Source: Candidatus Saccharibacteria bacterium CG_4_10_14_0_2_um_filter_52_9 (GTDB lineage: Bacteria; Actinomycetota; Acidimicrobiia; Acidimicrobiales; RAAP-2). Taken from it: a stretch of 45,643 bases of DNA. Made by a program: the position numbers and the translations under genes. Positions 43,089 through 45,643 of this stretch are shown here, piece after piece (position 1 is the stretch's first letter; every line of letters begins with the position of its first letter). Location: positions 1 to 45,643 of the forward strand of contig CAJCJA010000054.1 in NCBI GenBank assembly GCA_903970515.1. Reading direction: 5' to 3'. The notes beneath the pieces are model-generated. The model did not search any database. It was not told the DNA's origin and was given only the letters and a program-made list of their open reading frames with translations.

Positions 43089-43469
43089 TTAACCGCCCAG
43101 ATACGGACTTGATGAGTCGGCAACTTGGCAGATTCGAGTGAGCGATGCGACCAGGTCCGGGAGCGGAACTCGTTCGGCTTCGTTGATGGTGGTCTGGAGG
43201 GCGTTCCAACTTCCGTCAATTGACGTCGCATTCGCGGCCGATTGCGTTCCCTTGAGCAGCTCGCCTTCGGCATCATTTCGCAGCGTGTTTTGCTGACGAG
43301 TACTCAGTCCCGGACGTTCGCTTTCCATTTGCAGCTCGAGCGCTTTATGGACGTATTTGCACGACGTGCGAGCATCACTGACCGCGGCACCCACGCCGCA
43401 CGAACTGAGGATGACGCCCGTAAGCAACAACGCGATGACGGCCCTGGTTGAGCGCTTCAGCCGAGCCAC
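43089..43469 (-). CDS. Putative lipoprotein of unknown function
   Basis: The 126-residue protein has a basic N-terminus, a hydrophobic segment and a lipobox-like LSSC (Cys24), so it is probably a lipoprotein anchored outside the membrane. The mature part is helical and rich in Thr, Ser and Ala, with two more Cys (near 37 and 114) that may form a disulfide. The family is unknown. The GTG start lies 13 bases inside the end of the upstream gene, which suggests coupling. Confidence 0.75.
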   Translation of the reverse strand: MARLKRSTRAVIALLLTGVILSSCGVGAAVSDARTSCKYVHKALELQMESERPGLSTRQQNTLRNDAEGELLKGTQSAANATSIDGSWNALQTTINEAERVPLPDLVASLTRICQVADSSSPYLGG

Positions 43470-44014
43470 GAATCGGCAGCTTGCAACAAGAAGTCGCTGA
43501 CTCGGTGTCCACGCTCAAAGATGTCACAAAGTGGGTCCTCTCCTTTAGCGACTTGGCTGAGCGAGATGGCGCGGCGAGCGACGATGGAGATTCTTCGTTC
43601 ACTGGTTTCGGTGGGTGAGGCGAACGAGTCGGTAGCGGTGACTTCGAGCGGCATTTCCATCCCGCCGATCGGCGCCAGGTCAATCGCGAGTCGAAGCAGA
43701 TCGGGACTGTGAGGCATAGGGGGGAGACTCCAGGTGAGCACGAGAGGAAAATGGAACTCATCGGGTGGGTCAACGTCGTCGGGTAGTCCTAGGACGGCGT
43801 CCTCGAACGCGAGGAGTGTGCGCGGATCGACGTCGAGTTCAATGTGCAAATCGATAGGCCCCCCGCAGCCATCTTCAGGGTGCAAGTCCACTTCCCACGC
43901 TTGCCGCAGAGAATAGGTTTCGACGAAATGACGCTCGTCGTGAACGTGAAATCCATGAGTAACGGCGTGGTCCTTGAGGTCTGCAACGAAACCAGCGACA
44001 TCGATGGCGGCCAT
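43457..44014 (-). CDS. Protein of unknown function, Asp/His-rich
   Basis: The 185-residue soluble protein is acidic and has several His near the N-terminus (HAVTHGFHVHDERHF) and a WEVDLHPEDGCGGPIDLHIELDVD stretch of which only part is cited here as a landmark near residues 40-62. No signal peptide is seen. The family is not recognised. It is divergent from the IMPase-family gene, and its ATG lies eight bases after TATCCT (44023-44028, minus strand). It probably forms an operon with the lipoprotein gene. Confidence 0.75.
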   Translation of the reverse strand: MAAIDVAGFVADLKDHAVTHGFHVHDERHFVETYSLRQAWEVDLHPEDGCGGPIDLHIELDVDPRTLLAFEDAVLGLPDDVDPPDEFHFPLVLTWSLPPMPHSPDLLRLAIDLAPIGGMEMPLEVTATDSFASPTETSERRISIVARRAISLSQVAKGEDPLCDIFERGHRVSDFLLQAADSWLG

Positions 44015-44042
44015 TGCCTACAAGGATAGTCCCCAATCCCAG

Positions 44043-44057
44043 TAGCGTGATTATGTG
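44043..44057 (+). promoter_or_regulatory. Leaderless promoter -10 box of the IMPase-family gene
   Basis: TAGCGT (44043-44048), six bases, then GTG. The -10 box of the divergent gene (44023-44028) lies only about 15 bases away, so the two promoters must share the same short gap. Confidence 0.55.
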
Positions 44058-44786
44058 CTCGACGACATCTTTGCTCCGCTTCGAGTCTGTGCTTACGAAA
44101 TTGGTGAAGCAGTCAAGAGTCATCGCCGACGTGGCTATTCCGGACAGCGCGCCACGCAATATCACTTAGACGTCGTCGCTGACGAAGTAGCGCTGCGTGT
44201 CCTTGGTGGAGCGGGATTTCAAATTGTGAGTGAAGAGTCGGGTAGGAGTGGCGCAGGTCCATTGACGGTTGTCGTTGATCCAATCGACGGTTCTACGAAC
44301 TGCGATCGTGGAGTGCCCTTTTACGCGACGAGTCTTGCCGTGCTGCGCGATGAGGAACTCATCGCGGGACTCGTGATGAACCAGGCGACCGGCACCGTCT
44401 TTGAGGCGGAGATCGGCGCCGGCGCGACACGAGATGGCGAATCCATTCACGTCAGTGCTCAAGAAATACCCGCGAATTCACTCATGAGTTTTTCAGGCTT
44501 ACCAGCGCGTCATCTGGGTTGGGCACAAAGTCGTTCAATGGGCGCGGCGAGCCTCGAGATCTGTCTCGTCGCAGATGGCTCGCTTGACGTCTACGCGGTT
44601 GCGCAGCACTCGACGCTCAATCCTTGGGACTATCTCGCAGGATTGCTGATCTTGCGGGAAGCGGGAGGATCCGATGGCGACTATTTGAGCGAGGAGTTGG
44701 TCACGTCAGAGGCGGTGCAGCGCCGCCCGGTCTTCTGCGCGTCGAAGTCGCTCCTGAATTACATGATCAACGCGGGAAGCGTATGA
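44055..44786 (+). CDS. Inositol-monophosphatase-family protein
   Basis: This family includes inositol monophosphatase, fructose-1,6-bisphosphatase (archaeal type), CysQ and histidinol phosphatase (HisN). All are Mg2+-dependent phosphatases. The 243-residue protein has the motifs EES near residue 62, DPIDGSTN near 76-83, and NPWDYLAG near 190, with the acidic metal ligands in place. The substrate cannot be told from sequence. It is followed after 158 bases by tRNA-Val. Confidence 0.9.
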   Translation: MLDDIFAPLRVCAYEIGEAVKSHRRRGYSGQRATQYHLDVVADEVALRVLGGAGFQIVSEESGRSGAGPLTVVVDPIDGSTNCDRGVPFYATSLAVLRDEELIAGLVMNQATGTVFEAEIGAGATRDGESIHVSAQEIPANSLMSFSGLPARHLGWAQSRSMGAASLEICLVADGSLDVYAVAQHSTLNPWDYLAGLLILREAGGSDGDYLSEELVTSEAVQRRPVFCASKSLLNYMINAGSV

Positions 44787-44927
44787 AATTGGATCGACGA
44801 TCGTTCAGATTGTATTGAGAACCGCTCACATATTGTCGTTGTTTTGCATGGAATCTCGAGATGTGGGCAGCGATCGAGAAGGAGCACGCGAGGAAGATCA
44901 CCGGCGTTTCCTCTGGATTGCTGGAAG

Positions 44928-44933
44928 TAGACT
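44928..44933 (+). promoter_or_regulatory. Possible -10 box of tRNA-Val
   Basis: TAGACT lies 11 bases before the mature 5' end of tRNA-Val. The -35 region (near 44905-44910) is weak. Confidence 0.35.
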
Positions 44934-44944
44934 TGCACTCTTGC

Positions 44945-45018
44945 GGGCGCTTAGCTCAGTTGGTTAGAGCAGCTGATTTACACTCAGCAGGTCGGGGGTT
45001 CGAGTCCCTCAGCGCCCA
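44945..45018 (+). tRNA. tRNA-Val (anticodon UAC)
   Basis: The sequence folds into a cloverleaf of 74 bases: acceptor GGGCGCT pairs with AGCGCCC plus discriminator A, D-stem GCTC/GAGC, anticodon stem GCTGA/TCAGC with loop TTTACAC (anticodon TAC), T-arm with GTTCGAGT. CCA is not encoded. Confidence 0.95.
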
Positions 45019-45028
45019 CTTCGAGAGA

Positions 45029-45061
45029 TATTCATAAGTAGGGCTTTGAGTATTCATAAGT
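45029..45061. repeat. Direct repeat TATTCATAAGT next to the tRNA
   Basis: TATTCATAAGT occurs at 45029-45039 and again at 45051-45061, spaced by 11 bases. It lies 11 bases after the end of tRNA-Val. It could be a leftover of an integration event or a binding site. Confidence 0.45.
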
Positions 45062-45140
45062 CCTCGAAAATGCGTAGTTCCAAGCTAATGGACGAGAAAA
45101 TGTCTCCGCGGCCAACAAAAAAGTCGTCGTAATAAAAAAG

Positions 45141-45160
45141 CGCCACCTCTTTAGGTGGCG
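45141..45160 (-). terminator. Hairpin terminator of the transposase transcript
   Basis: CGCCACCT (45141-45148) pairs with AGGTGGCG (45153-45160), loop of four bases. Read on the minus strand it is followed by CTTTTTTATT, a true U-tract, the best intrinsic terminator in the window. It lies 72 bases after the transposase stop. Confidence 0.8.
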
Positions 45161-45231
45161 TTGATCGTCGAGCTAGCGCATCGAGACGTGCAGGGTCCCG
45201 ATGCGGTCGAGGTGTTAGTCAGTAGTTTCGC

Positions 45232-45642
45232 TCAGACGCGAAGTGGCGTAGGTGTTGTGGCGCTGACGACGGCTTGCGCCATCACGACTACTGGATGCTT
45301 GCGCGGGCGCCCACGACCACGCTTCGGTGCTTGGGGTTGGCGTCGTTCGTAGCTCAGAGCCAAACGTCGATTCACACTCGCGAGCGAGAGGGCCACGAGC
45401 AGACCCATCTTCACGATGCCGCGCACACGGATCGAACCACGGCGCAAGTTCTCCGCTGCTTGGTCCTTGGCGTTCGCGAACAAACGCTCGACCTCGTTGC
45501 GTCGGGAGTAGGACTTTCGCCATTGAGTCGAGCCGTGTAGGTAGCGCTGCGACAGGGGCAATTCACTGGCGGCGAAAGTGCGAAATTTCGAGTCACACAC
45601 GGAATCCTTGAGCGCCACTCTCGGAGGGTTCGCCGCGAGCAT
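45232..45642 (-). CDS. Transposase, C-terminal part (gene runs off the window)
   Basis: The 136 residues show a segment typical of DDE transposase C-termini: a Tyr/Arg-rich start, then RRNEVERLFANAKDQ (the late Glu of the DDE triad is probably here), LRRGSIRVRGIVKMGL and a hydrophobic helix. The tail has an AT-hook-like RGRGRPRKHP. The 5' end lies beyond the window, so the ATG at 45642 may be internal, and the IS family cannot be assigned. It may be an insertion beside the tRNA. Confidence 0.65.
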   Translation of the reverse strand: MLAANPPRVALKDSVCDSKFRTFAASELPLSQRYLHGSTQWRKSYSRRNEVERLFANAKDQAAENLRRGSIRVRGIVKMGLLVALSLASVNRRLALSYERRQPQAPKRGRGRPRKHPVVVMAQAVVSATTPTPLRV

Positions 45643-45643
45643 C

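Overview
The window looks like a chromosomal stretch of an actinobacterium with moderately high G+C, probably of the Acidimicrobiia or a neighbouring deep branch. This rests on content, not a search: a two-domain 2-oxoglutarate decarboxylase/E2-E1 protein (Kgd type), a fused PafB-PafC regulator, CofC of coenzyme F420 synthesis, a Lys/Ala-rich histone H1-like protein, and many genes whose GTG or ATG start lies 6-7 bases after a TANNNT -10 box, the signature of leaderless transcription.

Layout. 1-4410: secA (5' end cut off), prfB, ftsE, ftsX. 4407-7687 (minus): msrB, dxs and a SIMPL-domain protein. 7899-13549: tldD-pmbA, a convergent FmdB-type zinc ribbon, moaC and pafBC. 13576-16442: a MobF-type relaxase domain convergent with a VirD4/TraG coupling ATPase, then the histone-like gene. 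16501-17777: cofC and rnhB, divergent. 17843-23762: a peptide ABC transporter with a fused two-ATPase gene facing its permease and binding-protein genes. 23947-25652: a TIGR01777 epimerase and an alpha/beta hydrolase.

25726-31590: a tight operon joined by 4-base overlaps (kgd, a PIN/NYN RNase with Lys-rich and S1-like parts, a FabZ-like hotdog dehydratase, xthA). 31587-36131 (minus): a ThDP enzyme, a GlcD-type flavin oxidase and a compact UvrD-like helicase. 36204-39660: an alpha/beta hydrolase, a membrane-anchored MurF-like ligase and a D-Ala-D-Ala ligase. 39544-42610 (minus): a sigma-like protein, a secreted Thr-rich protein and a membrane-bound SARP/BTAD regulator. 42747-44786: three unknown genes and an inositol-monophosphatase-family gene. 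The end holds tRNA-Val(UAC) and a transposase cut by the window edge.

Most of the window is housekeeping and tightly packed: three convergent gene pairs share 4 bases at their stop codons, and two overlap by 46 and 117 bases. The parts most worth following are the relaxase/coupling-protein pair with its structured control regions, the NYN-Lys-S1 fusion protein, the TM-MurF/Ddl set, and the sigma-like/SARP island. I saw no CRISPR array, rRNA or recognisable prophage. No stretch over about 300 bases lacks a gene except the 303 bases between the coupling-protein start and the histone-like gene (15894-16196), which holds palindromes described below.
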